DNA from: an uncultured bacterium
GTDB lineage: Bacteria > Actinomycetota > Coriobacteriia > Coriobacteriales > Coriobacteriaceae
Assembly: GCA_905214465.1 (NCBI GenBank)
Contig: CAJMMD010000011.1
Span: 1-64,000, forward strand
Reading direction: 5' to 3'
Length of the DNA stretch: 64,000 nt
A program made the position numbers and the translations under genes. Every line of letters starts with the position of its first letter. Position 1 is the first letter of the stretch. The notes beneath the pieces are model-generated. The model was not told the DNA's origin. It ran no database searches and saw nothing but the letters and a program-made list of their open reading frames with translations. Below are positions 26,467 through 35,566 of this stretch, piece after piece.

Positions 26467-27576
26467 TCATTCAAGCAAGTGTTTCATGGCGAGATTTGAT
26501 GAGCCATTTTCCAGTTCGTTATGATTGACATGCTGGAAATGGCTGTTTATGTCATTCGGAAGCTCGTAGATGTCTCCATAACGACTCCATAGGAACAGGT
26601 CAGGGTTATTTGGCTCCTCGAGCTCTGCACCTTCAAATGGTACCGTCCTAGTGGGGAAGAGATCTGCGATGGGATAGACCCATTGCTTTTGCTTTCCGTC
26701 ATCCAAGTTATCGATAGCCCACATGACGGCCTTTGCGTACTGCTTTTCACATATGAGGCCCGCTGCTCTAGACTTCTCTAGGCAACGATCGTAATGCTTT
26801 TGGATTAGGTTATTATTTTCGCCCGAGTAATAAGGATCGTCTTCCCAAAATGACAATTCGTTGTCGGAGTTCATATCCTCCACCATTTGCGCGCGAAGTA
26901 TTCGCTGCTCCTCGGCGTATTTGTTTTCCGTTGATGGTGCCCAGTCGTAAATGAACAAATCGAGGAAGCAGGGTATGTTTTCTTCGTTGTAGAGAAATCT
27001 GACTTGGCGACAATGGACGAAACGGTCGTAAACAATTGAAATCTTATATCGATTATCTTGTTGAACGACTTCACTCAGTTTTTCTAAATCATCACGCATT
27101 ATGCCGAGATCCGTATCATCGTCCCAAGGAATAAACCCTTGGTGCCTTATTGCACCGATTAGTGTTCCGAAGTTAATCCAATACTTAATGTCGTTTTCTT
27201 TGCAGAGGACATCAAATTCCCCCAATAGCTTTCCACACCCAAGCTGTAAAAGCCTCAAGCCTCCAGTTGCCTTGGGCAACTCTCTAAAGAACCGCTCTTT
27301 TGCTTCCTGAATGTTTTCCCCCGGATTTCTGAACTCTTCCCATGCAAACATTTTCATATGTTTGTCATGAGCATTGAGATTGAGTGCAAGAGATTCGATC
27401 ATTGGAATTGTCATATTGTCGAACTTGTAGTTGATGTTCATGTTGATGCCGTTGTCTGCGACTTCAATGCGATGATAAATTCGTTCTAGCTCTTCATGCA
27501 GCCTGTTTATATCGTCATGCATGGCGTGAAGCGACCTAGATGATGCTGGTAGAAGTTGTTTGATTTTGTTGAGCAT
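26467..27576 (-). CDS. LicD/fukutin family phosphotransferase
   Basis: The 369-aa product has an N-terminal coiled-coil-like stretch (about residues 15-40) and a LicD nucleotidyltransferase domain from about 120: NFGTLIGAIRHQGFIPWDDDTDLGI, with the DDDTD metal site. LicD proteins transfer phosphocholine or similar groups from CDP-linked donors to teichoic acids or glycans. Neighbouring TagD would supply a CDP-linked alcohol. The gene is AT rich and transcribed toward tagD. Confidence 0.88.
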   Translation of the reverse strand: MLNKIKQLLPASSRSLHAMHDDINRLHEELERIYHRIEVADNGINMNINYKFDNMTIPMIESLALNLNAHDKHMKMFAWEEFRNPGENIQEAKERFFRELPKATGGLRLLQLGCGKLLGEFDVLCKENDIKYWINFGTLIGAIRHQGFIPWDDDTDLGIMRDDLEKLSEVVQQDNRYKISIVYDRFVHCRQVRFLYNEENIPCFLDLFIYDWAPSTENKYAEEQRILRAQMVEDMNSDNELSFWEDDPYYSGENNNLIQKHYDRCLEKSRAAGLICEKQYAKAVMWAIDNLDDGKQKQWVYPIADLFPTRTVPFEGAELEEPNNPDLFLWSRYGDIYELPNDINSHFQHVNHNELENGSSNLAMKHLLE

Positions 27577-27727
27577 TCAATACTTCTTTCTATTTATTTA
27601 GCATTACAAGCAATCAAATCCATTCTTTTGCAAATTCTAGTTGGTTAAGAATGAATGACTGGAATGATTGCTTTAAACATCATTTATATTTTATCAATTT
27701 GAGGCGATTGTACATTTTACCCTTGGA

Positions 27728-27766
27728 AATAGACCGGCGGAAGCGTAACCACTTCGCCGGTCTATT
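27728..27766 (-). terminator. Terminator of the first glf copy
   Basis: A 12-bp inverted repeat (AATAGACCGGCG with CGCCGGTCTATT) with a 15-base loop lies 36 bases beyond the glf stop codon. It differs from the hairpin after the second copy. Confidence 0.8.
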
Positions 27767-27801
27767 GATTCATTTAGTAGGGGCTGTGAATCGCTCGTCT
27801 C

Positions 27802-28926
27802 TTATGCCTCAGTCGGCTCCACGCCCAGCTCGTTGCGGACGAGCTGGAAGGCGGCGGCGATGGCCTTGTCCATGTCGTAGTACTTGTAGCCGCCCAGGCG
27901 ACCGGCGAAGACCACATCGCCCTCCTGTGCCGCCAGCTCCTCGTACTGCCTGTAGAGGGCCTCGTTCCTGGCGTCGTTGATGGGGTAGTAGGGCTCGTCG
28001 CCGGGCTTCCAGTCCGCCGGGTACTCGCGCGTGATGACGGTCTTCTCCTGCGTGCCGAACTCGAAGTGCTTGTGTTCGATGACGCGCGTGTAGGGGACCT
28101 CGCGCTCGGTGTAGTTGACCACGGCCACGCCCTGGTGGTCGGCCTCGTCGAGCGTCTCGGTCTCGAAGCGCAGGCTGCGGTACTCGAGCGTGCCCAGCTT
28201 GAAGTCGTAGAACGCGTCGATGGGGCCGCAGTAGATCGTCCTGGCGGCGATATCGGGCTCGGCGGCGGCCAGCTCCTTGTACTCCACGCCGCAGCGCACC
28301 TCGATGCCCTCGAGCATGTTGGCGACCATCTTGGTGTAGCCGCCCACGGGGATGCCCTGGTAGCGGTCGTTGAAGTAGTTGTTGTCGTAGGTGAAGCGGC
28401 AGGGGAGGCGCTTGATGATGCTCGCGGGCAGGTCGCGGCAGTCGCGGCCCCATTGCTTCTCGGTGTAGCCCTTCACGAGCGTCTCGAAGATGTCGCGGCC
28501 GACGAGCGACAGCGCCTGCTCCTCGAGGTTCTGCGGCTCTCCGATGTTCTCGGCGGCCACCTGCTCGGCGATCTTTGCGCGGGCGTCTGCCGGCGTGACG
28601 ACGCCCGGCCACATCTTGGCGAAGGTGTTCATGTTGAAGGGCATGTTGTACATGTTGCCGCGGAAGTTGGCGACCGGCGAGTTGACGTAGTTGTTGAACT
28701 CGGCGAAGCGGTTGACGTAGTCCCAGACGTCCTTCATGGAGGTGTGGAAGATGTGCGCGCCGTAGCGGTGGACCTGGATGCCCTCGACGTCCTCGGTGTA
28801 GACGTTGCCGGCGATGTGGTCGCGGCGGTCGATGACCAGGACCGACTTGCCGGCGCGCCTGGCGGCGTTGGCGAATACGGCGCCCGAGAGGCCGGCACCG
28901 ACGACGAGGTAATCGTACTGGGACAT
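27802..28926 (-). CDS. glf: UDP-galactopyranose mutase, copy 1
   Basis: The product (374 aa) turns UDP-galactopyranose into UDP-galactofuranose for wall glycans. It has the FAD-binding start YLVVGAGLSGAVFAN, VIDRRDHIAGN, GAHIFHTS, NNYFNDRYQGIP and, near the end, AGRLGGYKYYDMD, all typical of Glf. AAAGGAG precedes the ATG. The gene is GC rich in an AT-rich setting and nearly identical to the second copy 5,474 bases away; only one residue differs (Arg24 here, Lys24 there). Confidence 0.95.
   Translation of the reverse strand: MSQYDYLVVGAGLSGAVFANAARRAGKSVLVIDRRDHIAGNVYTEDVEGIQVHRYGAHIFHTSMKDVWDYVNRFAEFNNYVNSPVANFRGNMYNMPFNMNTFAKMWPGVVTPADARAKIAEQVAAENIGEPQNLEEQALSLVGRDIFETLVKGYTEKQWGRDCRDLPASIIKRLPCRFTYDNNYFNDRYQGIPVGGYTKMVANMLEGIEVRCGVEYKELAAAEPDIAARTIYCGPIDAFYDFKLGTLEYRSLRFETETLDEADHQGVAVVNYTEREVPYTRVIEHKHFEFGTQEKTVITREYPADWKPGDEPYYPINDARNEALYRQYEELAAQEGDVVFAGRLGGYKYYDMDKAIAAAFQLVRNELGVEPTEA
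27805..28926. repeat. glf: Direct repeat, copy 1 (glf coding region)
   Basis: By eye this matches 33279-34400 with four base differences, at 28859, 28873, 28876 and 28885, all near the gene's 5' end. Sequence outside the coding region is unrelated on both sides. Confidence 0.85.
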
Positions 28927-29673
28927 GGATATGCTCCTTTTGATTTTATTTGGGAAGGATTATGGACCAAGCGCAGATGATTGAGTTGTGCTGAAAATTT
29001 ATTCATTTTGCTATTACAGCAGATGAGGGTGGCTTTATTCAGTAGGGCTATGGTATCTGCCTCGATTATCAACTTCATTCGAACGTTTCCCACATTCATC
29101 CTTGCATGCACGGATGAATGTGGGGATCCGATAACCTGAGGGCCGGACGAATCTGCTTTGGATTATTGGATTACGGTATGTCCGGGTAAAGGAAAGGATG
29201 GTGATGGGGGCTGGTCTCTAGGGCCGCGCGAGGCGCCTTGGAATAGGAGTGAGCCGTGATTGAGGGGATGCTGGATTGGGCCTCATCATGCGGGTAGATC
29301 GCGCGGGTGTTGTGCCGCTACGTTTGTTGTTTGCGTTGAGCAGCGAGTTGGCTTTACTCTCGCTTGTTCGGATACCTAAGCTTAGGAGCTTTGCGAAAGT
29401 CGAGCGCTATGCCGTCGAACTCTATGTTAATTCGTGATAGGGGCCATGCGTCTGTGGCGCGTATAGTGGCTACCTAAGCTGCCGTCGTATCATGCCGGCG
29501 ACGATGGGGGTCTCTCGGAATAGTCTAGTGGAGAATTATAGATAAGATTGATTGTCGTTGACGGTCTTGACGCGGTAGAAATGGCGGCCTAGATTCGCAT
29601 TATCGTAGGGTATAGGAGTCCCTAACGGTGAGTTTTGTATCGCTGTCAGCTAAATGTCGAGGGAAGGATTGAT
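28927..29673. other. Long gap before the RloC-like gene
   Basis: About 750 bases without a supportable gene. It holds the glf ribosome site at its left end, one 13-bp inverted repeat (29089-29124), and stretches such as 29125-29600 with only short frames. The right end carries GGAAGGA for the next gene. It looks like eroded or regulatory sequence. Confidence 0.5.
29089..29124. repeat. Perfect inverted repeat
   Basis: CCCACATTCATCC and GGATGAATGTGGG form a 13-bp stem with a 10-base loop. No T-run follows on either strand, so it is not an obvious terminator. It could be an operator, or the edge of a former insertion. Confidence 0.55.
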
Positions 29674-31653
29674 ATGTCTAAAATACTTACGGGTAAAGAT
29701 TTTCGGGTCAATCATCTTGATTTGTCTAGGGTGACAATTGACTTTGGAAAGTCCCAGATTATTTGGGCACCCAATGGAGTGGGAAAAACATCGCTCTACA
29801 ATGCTCTTCAACAGGGGCAGCTTGACTCGGCATCCTTCACGGAGTTCAATAATAACAGGGGTGAATTTGTTAAGAGTGCAAAGGATACCCTGCGGATAGG
29901 TGCTCATGTTCAGCAGCTGGATGAGCTTCAGGAGCGTAGGAAACATCTTCTCGACGATTGTGATATGCAAAGAAATCTCAAGGATGTTGGCCTGACGGCT
30001 GCACGTCAGATTAAGGAGACCTTTCCTTCGTATCCCAACTGCAAAAAGGAGCATGCGGAGAATTTGAAAGACTTCTCTGCTGATTCAGCTAAGCAATTGT
30101 GCGATGCTATCCCGGAAGATGATGCGAAGTTCTTCGTGAGCCATTGGCGTGGGTTGTCTACGGCTGAATCAATTAAAGAAGATATCGAATCGCTAAAAAC
30201 CCGTATGCTGGATGATATTTCGAATCAACTTTTAAATTGGATTGAGGAGGATGCTACCGTTTGTCCTATTTGTGGCTCAGAAAACACCGAACCCATTGCG
30301 AAGCTCATAAAGTCGAGAATGACTGCGTTGACAAATAAGGAAAGCGAGCTCCTATCCGATTATTCAAAAGCCCATCCCAATAAAAATGCGGAAGAGATTC
30401 AAGAGGGCTTGCGAACACTTCGCGATGCGGCGGCAATCAAAGGTGTGGACGAAAAGGCAGTTTTCTGTTTTGCTATCTGCGGCGGGCGAATGCAAGCCGC
30501 TGAGCAGCTAAAAGCTGCTAAGGAAAAGCTCTCAATAATAGATGGAGAAATCTCAAATCTCATAGAAACGAAGAAACGCTTCTATGAGAATATCCGTAAA
30601 CGGGAAACTGAAATAACCAATTTACTCAAAGTTAAGTTTGGAATTGAGCAGGGCAGTATTGTTTTTGATGACAGCACTGAAGAGCTGGTTGTAAAACTGC
30701 CACGACAACTTGATAGCTTTAGCACCGGCGAGGTCGACTTAATGGTAGCTCTTGTGAGCATCAATGAGTTCTGGGCGAGTGATTCTGATGTACTGGTGCT
30801 TGATGATCCAATCACAAGTTTTGATTTAGCAAATCAATACACAATTCTGTTCGACTTAATTCGCATGGTTCGCGAGACCAATTCTGACGGCTTTCGAAAA
30901 TCCGTCGTCATTCTAACTCACAATACCAATTGCATTAACATCGCACAGTCTCAGTGCCCGGTGCTTTTTAACTATTATTCGCTTGATAGGTGGGAGGATG
31001 GGCTTAGGCTCAATCCCATTAAATTGAATGAAGACGTTGTTCATCGCTATCTTTGCCAGGTCGCCATTATGAGTTCGGCCAAAGGGAAGGCTGATGAGAT
31101 CGTCAGCTGCAGTACAATTCCTCTGTCATCGAAGAGAGCATATATCGAAGCAGTCTCAAGCCGTGAGCAGGGCGAGGGTAATCTTCACTCTATATTTCAT
31201 TACGACGGACCCAGTGGAAATATCGCCTATAACAATAGTCAATTAAGCAACGACGGGCTGGCTGACCTTATCGACCATACTGATGCATGCTCCCTTATTG
31301 AAAAAGACGATTTCGTTGAAACTTGCCTCGATAAGGAACTTGTTCTTATTGCACTTAGGGTTTGGGTCGAAAAGCAGTTCTATATTAATATGAAGGGCGA
31401 TTCGGCCTACTTCCAAACAACCAGAGGAAATACAATATCCAAGAAAATCGATTATATATTTCCTAAAAACGGTAAGACCAAATGGAATGGACCAGCGGGT
31501 GTGACGAGATCGTACCTCATGGGAAAGAAGGTAATGCTAAATCAGGCATCGCATGAGAATGCGCAGTCCGTTCCTTTTGAGTATGCGCTTGGGCTTTCCG
31601 CCTATGAGATACAAAAGACGATCGACGACATCAAGGATCATTTTAAAGCATAG
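29674..31653 (+). CDS. RloC/PrrC-like AAA_13 ATPase, candidate anticodon nuclease
   Basis: The ATG at 29674 follows GGAAGGA. The product (659 aa) is an ABC/SMC-type ATPase: Walker A APNGVGKTS (32-40), a coiled-coil middle with a CPIC zinc-hook-like pair (Cys197, Cys200), signature FSTGEVDLM, Walker B and D-loop VLVLDDPITSFD (near 372-383), and an H-loop ILTHNTN. After the ATPase core, Arg562-x3-Glu566 and His627 in LNQASHENA recall the Arg-Glu-His layout of the PrrC/RloC tRNA anticodon nucleases. Such proteins cut tRNA during phage infection. The nuclease reading is inferred from spacing only; plain AAA_13 or RecF-like roles remain possible. It is AT rich and lies between two glf copies. Confidence 0.7.
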   Translation: MSKILTGKDFRVNHLDLSRVTIDFGKSQIIWAPNGVGKTSLYNALQQGQLDSASFTEFNNNRGEFVKSAKDTLRIGAHVQQLDELQERRKHLLDDCDMQRNLKDVGLTAARQIKETFPSYPNCKKEHAENLKDFSADSAKQLCDAIPEDDAKFFVSHWRGLSTAESIKEDIESLKTRMLDDISNQLLNWIEEDATVCPICGSENTEPIAKLIKSRMTALTNKESELLSDYSKAHPNKNAEEIQEGLRTLRDAAAIKGVDEKAVFCFAICGGRMQAAEQLKAAKEKLSIIDGEISNLIETKKRFYENIRKRETEITNLLKVKFGIEQGSIVFDDSTEELVVKLPRQLDSFSTGEVDLMVALVSINEFWASDSDVLVLDDPITSFDLANQYTILFDLIRMVRETNSDGFRKSVVILTHNTNCINIAQSQCPVLFNYYSLDRWEDGLRLNPIKLNEDVVHRYLCQVAIMSSAKGKADEIVSCSTIPLSSKRAYIEAVSSREQGEGNLHSIFHYDGPSGNIAYNNSQLSNDGLADLIDHTDACSLIEKDDFVETCLDKELVLIALRVWVEKQFYINMKGDSAYFQTTRGNTISKKIDYIFPKNGKTKWNGPAGVTRSYLMGKKVMLNQASHENAQSVPFEYALGLSAYEIQKTIDDIKDHFKA

Positions 31654-32007
31654 GTTTATGTCCTATCATGGTTGGACTACATGCGGAGCGGCATGAAAGG
31701 ATTGCTGTAAGCCTCACGTTTCATCTGTTCCGGCTAGCCAGCTACGGGGGATTTTGACTCATAACTGCTACGGGCACGTGTGCTGCGGCCGCAGTCTTTT
31801 TGTTGAGCCGATAACGCGAGTTGTGGGTAAGGGCTGAATTTGTTCTGGCTGTAAAGTAATTTGATTGCGGTCCACCATGGCTCTTTGTCCTCTATATCGC
31901 TTTATCAGTATCTTGGTATGATGTGTGGCATGCTGTCGAGCATTGTGCAATTCTATTGTTGCTATTTGGTGCCAGGTGGGCGCTCGTTCATTTTCTAGGA
32001 GCTGATT
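31654..32007. other. Gap between the two ATPase genes
   Basis: About 350 bases with no supportable gene. It holds one weak terminator-like element (31783-31801) and the ribosome site of the next gene. Confidence 0.5.
31783..31801 (+). terminator. Weak terminator candidate
   Basis: CTGCGGCCGCAG is a short self-complementary stem followed by TCTTTTT. It lies 130 bases after the RloC-like gene and would separate it from the next ATPase gene. Confidence 0.35.
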
Positions 32008-33189
32008 ATGATTGACTATCGCAATCCATATACCCCCGGTGCCGGCGCGATGCCTAAATACCTTGCCGGACGCGATGATATTCTTGAATCAGCTTCTCTT
32101 CAGCTCAAGGCTCTTGCAGCAAACTATCAGAGCCGCTCTCTTGTCTTGTACGGTCTTAGGGGCGTCGGCAAAACGGTGTTGCTTAACTCAATCGAATCAA
32201 TAGCCGAGGAAGAAGGTATTCTTGTTCGTCATATAGAGGTCGAAGAGAAGAAGGGTTTGATTGCTCCTTTGGCTTCGGCTTGCTGTACACTATCGGCTTC
32301 GCTCAATAGAATTGAACTCGTTAAGAGTAAATTAGAGCAGATTAAGAACTTGTTTACATCGTTAACGTTATCTGTTGATGCGGGCGATGGCTCACTGTCT
32401 TTGGGCTTTAATGAAGAGGCTCTGGGGGAGGCTCTCGCCTCGTCTCATAATCTATCTGGTGATTTTACCGATGTGCTCGTCGTTCTGGGAAAATATGCTC
32501 AAGCTGCAGGATCTTCGATATTAATTGGAATTGACGAGTTGCAGTATGCCAGCAAAGAAGAACTTGAAGCCCTTGCATGCGCGCTTCATCGAGCGACTCA
32601 GCTTGGCCTTCCTGTTATGTTTGGCTGCGCCGGTTTGCCCAAGCTTCTAAAGATGTTGGGCGAAGCTAAGACTTATTCCGAGAGGCAGTTTAGCTTTGTA
32701 AAAGTCGACTCGCTTCCTCGTGATAAGGCGGTTGAGGCTATTGTCAGGCCAGCGTTAAAGCTTGACGTGCACTATTCCGACGAGGCGGTCAGTACCATTA
32801 TTGACTATACGGAGGGATACCCGTATTTCATCCAGGAGCTTTGTTCGACCATTTGGACTTCATCTGATTGTAAGTTCGTTTCTCTGGAAACCGTGCTCAA
32901 CTGCACCTCTATAACGGATGCGCGTCTTGACGAAGGTTTCTTTAGTGTTCGATATGATCGATGCACTCCAAGGCAAAAAGAGTTTCTGATTGCCATGGTG
33001 CGATGCGGCGAGCTTCCTTGTACGCTTGCGAATGTGGCTCATTATATGGGGAGAGACGTTTCATCTATTGGACCCCTGCGAGCTCAATTAATTAGCAAGG
33101 GCATGATTTACTCTGCTGCAAGGGGAGAGGTTGATTTTACCGTTCCTCAGTTTGATCGATACTTGAGGCGTACAGAAAGAATTGACTAG
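32008..33189 (+). CDS. AAA ATPase with ORC/STAND-like architecture
   Basis: The 393-aa product has Walker A GLRGVGKT (49-56) and Walker B ILIGIDELQYA near residue 175. The C-terminal third is helical and resembles a winged helix (from about residue 310, CTPRQKEFLIAMVRCGELP...). This is the layout of AAA_16 or Cdc6-like ATPases and of STAND regulators. AGGAG lies six bases before the ATG. Its role is unknown; in this position it could act in defence, regulation or maintenance of a mobile segment. It converges on the second glf gene. Confidence 0.7.
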   Translation: MIDYRNPYTPGAGAMPKYLAGRDDILESASLQLKALAANYQSRSLVLYGLRGVGKTVLLNSIESIAEEEGILVRHIEVEEKKGLIAPLASACCTLSASLNRIELVKSKLEQIKNLFTSLTLSVDAGDGSLSLGFNEEALGEALASSHNLSGDFTDVLVVLGKYAQAAGSSILIGIDELQYASKEELEALACALHRATQLGLPVMFGCAGLPKLLKMLGEAKTYSERQFSFVKVDSLPRDKAVEAIVRPALKLDVHYSDEAVSTIIDYTEGYPYFIQELCSTIWTSSDCKFVSLETVLNCTSITDARLDEGFFSVRYDRCTPRQKEFLIAMVRCGELPCTLANVAHYMGRDVSSIGPLRAQLISKGMIYSAARGEVDFTVPQFDRYLRRTERID

Positions 33190-33199
33190 TCGATTAAGA

Positions 33200-33240
33200 A
33201 GGAGGCCCGCGCAGTAGCGAATGAACTGCGCGGGCCTCCT
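33200..33240. terminator. Bidirectional terminator between the AAA ATPase and glf copy 2
   Basis: A perfect 16-bp inverted repeat (AGGAGGCCCGCGCAGT with ACTGCGCGGGCCTCCT) and a nine-base loop lie between the convergent genes. Confidence 0.85.
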
Positions 33241-33275
33241 GTTTGTTCGGGGTGGTTGTCTGAGTGTCCTCGCTC

Positions 33276-34400
33276 CTACGCCTCAGTCGGCTCCACGCCC
33301 AGCTCGTTGCGGACGAGCTGGAAGGCGGCGGCGATGGCCTTGTCCATGTCGTAGTACTTGTAGCCGCCCAGGCGACCGGCGAAGACCACATCGCCCTCCT
33401 GTGCCGCCAGCTCCTCGTACTGCCTGTAGAGGGCCTCGTTCCTGGCGTCGTTGATGGGGTAGTAGGGCTCGTCGCCGGGCTTCCAGTCCGCCGGGTACTC
33501 GCGCGTGATGACGGTCTTCTCCTGCGTGCCGAACTCGAAGTGCTTGTGTTCGATGACGCGCGTGTAGGGGACCTCGCGCTCGGTGTAGTTGACCACGGCC
33601 ACGCCCTGGTGGTCGGCCTCGTCGAGCGTCTCGGTCTCGAAGCGCAGGCTGCGGTACTCGAGCGTGCCCAGCTTGAAGTCGTAGAACGCGTCGATGGGGC
33701 CGCAGTAGATCGTCCTGGCGGCGATATCGGGCTCGGCGGCGGCCAGCTCCTTGTACTCCACGCCGCAGCGCACCTCGATGCCCTCGAGCATGTTGGCGAC
33801 CATCTTGGTGTAGCCGCCCACGGGGATGCCCTGGTAGCGGTCGTTGAAGTAGTTGTTGTCGTAGGTGAAGCGGCAGGGGAGGCGCTTGATGATGCTCGCG
33901 GGCAGGTCGCGGCAGTCGCGGCCCCATTGCTTCTCGGTGTAGCCCTTCACGAGCGTCTCGAAGATGTCGCGGCCGACGAGCGACAGCGCCTGCTCCTCGA
34001 GGTTCTGCGGCTCTCCGATGTTCTCGGCGGCCACCTGCTCGGCGATCTTTGCGCGGGCGTCTGCCGGCGTGACGACGCCCGGCCACATCTTGGCGAAGGT
34101 GTTCATGTTGAAGGGCATGTTGTACATGTTGCCGCGGAAGTTGGCGACCGGCGAGTTGACGTAGTTGTTGAACTCGGCGAAGCGGTTGACGTAGTCCCAG
34201 ACGTCCTTCATGGAGGTGTGGAAGATGTGCGCGCCGTAGCGGTGGACCTGGATGCCCTCGACGTCCTCGGTGTAGACGTTGCCGGCGATGTGGTCGCGGC
34301 GGTCGATGACCAGGACCGACTTGCCGGCGCGCTTGGCGGCGTTGGCAAAGACGGCGCCAGAGAGGCCGGCACCGACGACGAGGTAATCGTACTGGGACAT
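33276..34400 (-). CDS. glf: UDP-galactopyranose mutase, copy 2
   Basis: The 374-aa protein is the same as copy 1 except for Lys24, with identical FAD-binding and active-site blocks. A different upstream sequence (GGAGTT ribosome site) and a different terminator flank it, so the two copies may be regulated separately. Both lie on the minus strand and are thus direct repeats around about 4.35 kb. The high sequence identity implies a very recent duplication or ongoing gene conversion confined to the coding region. Confidence 0.95.
   Translation of the reverse strand: MSQYDYLVVGAGLSGAVFANAAKRAGKSVLVIDRRDHIAGNVYTEDVEGIQVHRYGAHIFHTSMKDVWDYVNRFAEFNNYVNSPVANFRGNMYNMPFNMNTFAKMWPGVVTPADARAKIAEQVAAENIGEPQNLEEQALSLVGRDIFETLVKGYTEKQWGRDCRDLPASIIKRLPCRFTYDNNYFNDRYQGIPVGGYTKMVANMLEGIEVRCGVEYKELAAAEPDIAARTIYCGPIDAFYDFKLGTLEYRSLRFETETLDEADHQGVAVVNYTEREVPYTRVIEHKHFEFGTQEKTVITREYPADWKPGDEPYYPINDARNEALYRQYEELAAQEGDVVFAGRLGGYKYYDMDKAIAAAFQLVRNELGVEPTEA
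33279..34400. repeat. glf: Direct repeat, copy 2 (glf coding region)
   Basis: Matches 27805-28926 almost base for base. Identity ends at the last sense codon on one side (GCG TAG here, GCA TAA in copy 1) and within a few bases of the ATG on the other. Confidence 0.85.
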
Positions 34401-34564
34401 GGATGAACTCCTTTGTATGTAATCAAACAGTTACTTAGGATTTGGGACAAATAAACCTGATAATTCTGTTCCAAGGATTAGTGTACCAGGCGTGTTGTAG
34501 GCTTTCTTTCAGTAGCTTCAGCTCATGTGCATAGCCCCGGTTTCTAGATGATTTAAAGAATCTG

Positions 34565-35566
34565 CTAATTCGTCTTCAAACACTCCGGTAAGACTTTCGA
34601 TACGGCATTCATTGCCTGCGGCTTTAGGTACTGCTCGTTGAGTCGTGCCTTTTTGTAAGCGTAGCGAGTGTCTGCTGAGTATTTGACCAGCACATCGGTG
34701 AAGAACCGCTCCCAGCTTAAATAATCGCGACTTTCGATATAGCTTGAGGGGTCCTCGAGGATCTTGGGAATGTCGCTGCTGGGTATGAGCTCGGAGCGCA
34801 GGAGTGTCCACTCGAACGATTCCGGGAGGAATAGGCGAACGTTCTTGTAAACGCGCTGTCCGAGCACCTTTTCGATGTAGGGACCAAACGCTGCGCCGTC
34901 TCCTATGGCAAGAACGTTTTGCTCGGGGCATTCGTGAATCGTACGTTTTAGATTCGCAACGCCGGTGGCGGTATAGCAGGGAATCCCGAGTCGGTTGCAA
35001 AGAGCGTTGTAGAATTGATAGCCAGATTTGCTATCCTCGACAACTACGGCGTCGGGTACCTCGAATCCAACATTTAGATCCTGGTAAAGCATGTTTGCCG
35101 TGTGGCTGTATATCGGTTTTGTTACCGAGTAGAAGCGTTTATCGCTCTTTCGACCATTGATTGTTTTACTCGTGGTGTTTACCAGCTTTAGGATTTCGTC
35201 GACACTGTAGGGGAGTTCGCTGGCGTCTCGGCGAGATATCAGGACAAAATAGTTGGACGACCCGTTAACGGCTTTTGCGAAGTCCTTTGAGTAGATAAAT
35301 TCGTTGCCCTCATCTAAAAAGATTATTGAGTCCTCGATAATCGAAAGCTCGCGCTCCCAACGCCTGCCAGATAGCGTTTCACAGGGAACGTCACAACTGA
35401 GCGTGACGCCGCTTTCCGGTCCTCGGTCGTTGTAGTCGCGAATCATCGAGATGAGCGTCGTTTTGCCCGTGCCGCTGTTGCCGCGTATAAAGGAAATATT
35501 GCGCTTAAACGTGAGTGTGTATTTGACCTTTGCACGCTCTACGTCAACGGTATGCGTTCCCTTCAT
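34565..35566 (-). CDS. P-loop ATPase partnered with a DUF4869 protein
   Basis: The 333-aa product opens with a short strand region and Walker A RGNSGTGKTT (about 28-37), then a Walker B-like IIFLDEGNEFI near residue 85. The second half (VVVEDSKSGYQFYNAL and LAIGDGAAFG) has a strand-acid pattern that faintly recalls Toprim, but the DxD motif is incomplete. The ATG shares one base with the stop of the upstream DUF4869 gene (TAATG), so the two are translated together. I know this pairing from Firmicutes and Coriobacteria but no function for it. Confidence 0.65.
   Translation of the reverse strand: MKGTHTVDVERAKVKYTLTFKRNISFIRGNSGTGKTTLISMIRDYNDRGPESGVTLSCDVPCETLSGRRWERELSIIEDSIIFLDEGNEFIYSKDFAKAVNGSSNYFVLISRRDASELPYSVDEILKLVNTTSKTINGRKSDKRFYSVTKPIYSHTANMLYQDLNVGFEVPDAVVVEDSKSGYQFYNALCNRLGIPCYTATGVANLKRTIHECPEQNVLAIGDGAAFGPYIEKVLGQRVYKNVRLFLPESFEWTLLRSELIPSSDIPKILEDPSSYIESRDYLSWERFFTDVLVKYSADTRYAYKKARLNEQYLKPQAMNAVSKVLPECLKTN

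Noticed and set aside
33264..34406. Plus-strand frame antisense to glf copy 2 (and its twin at copy 1)
   Set aside because: It is the reverse of a well-known enzyme gene and lacks a ribosome site; it was useful only as proof that both copies are near-identical in all frames.
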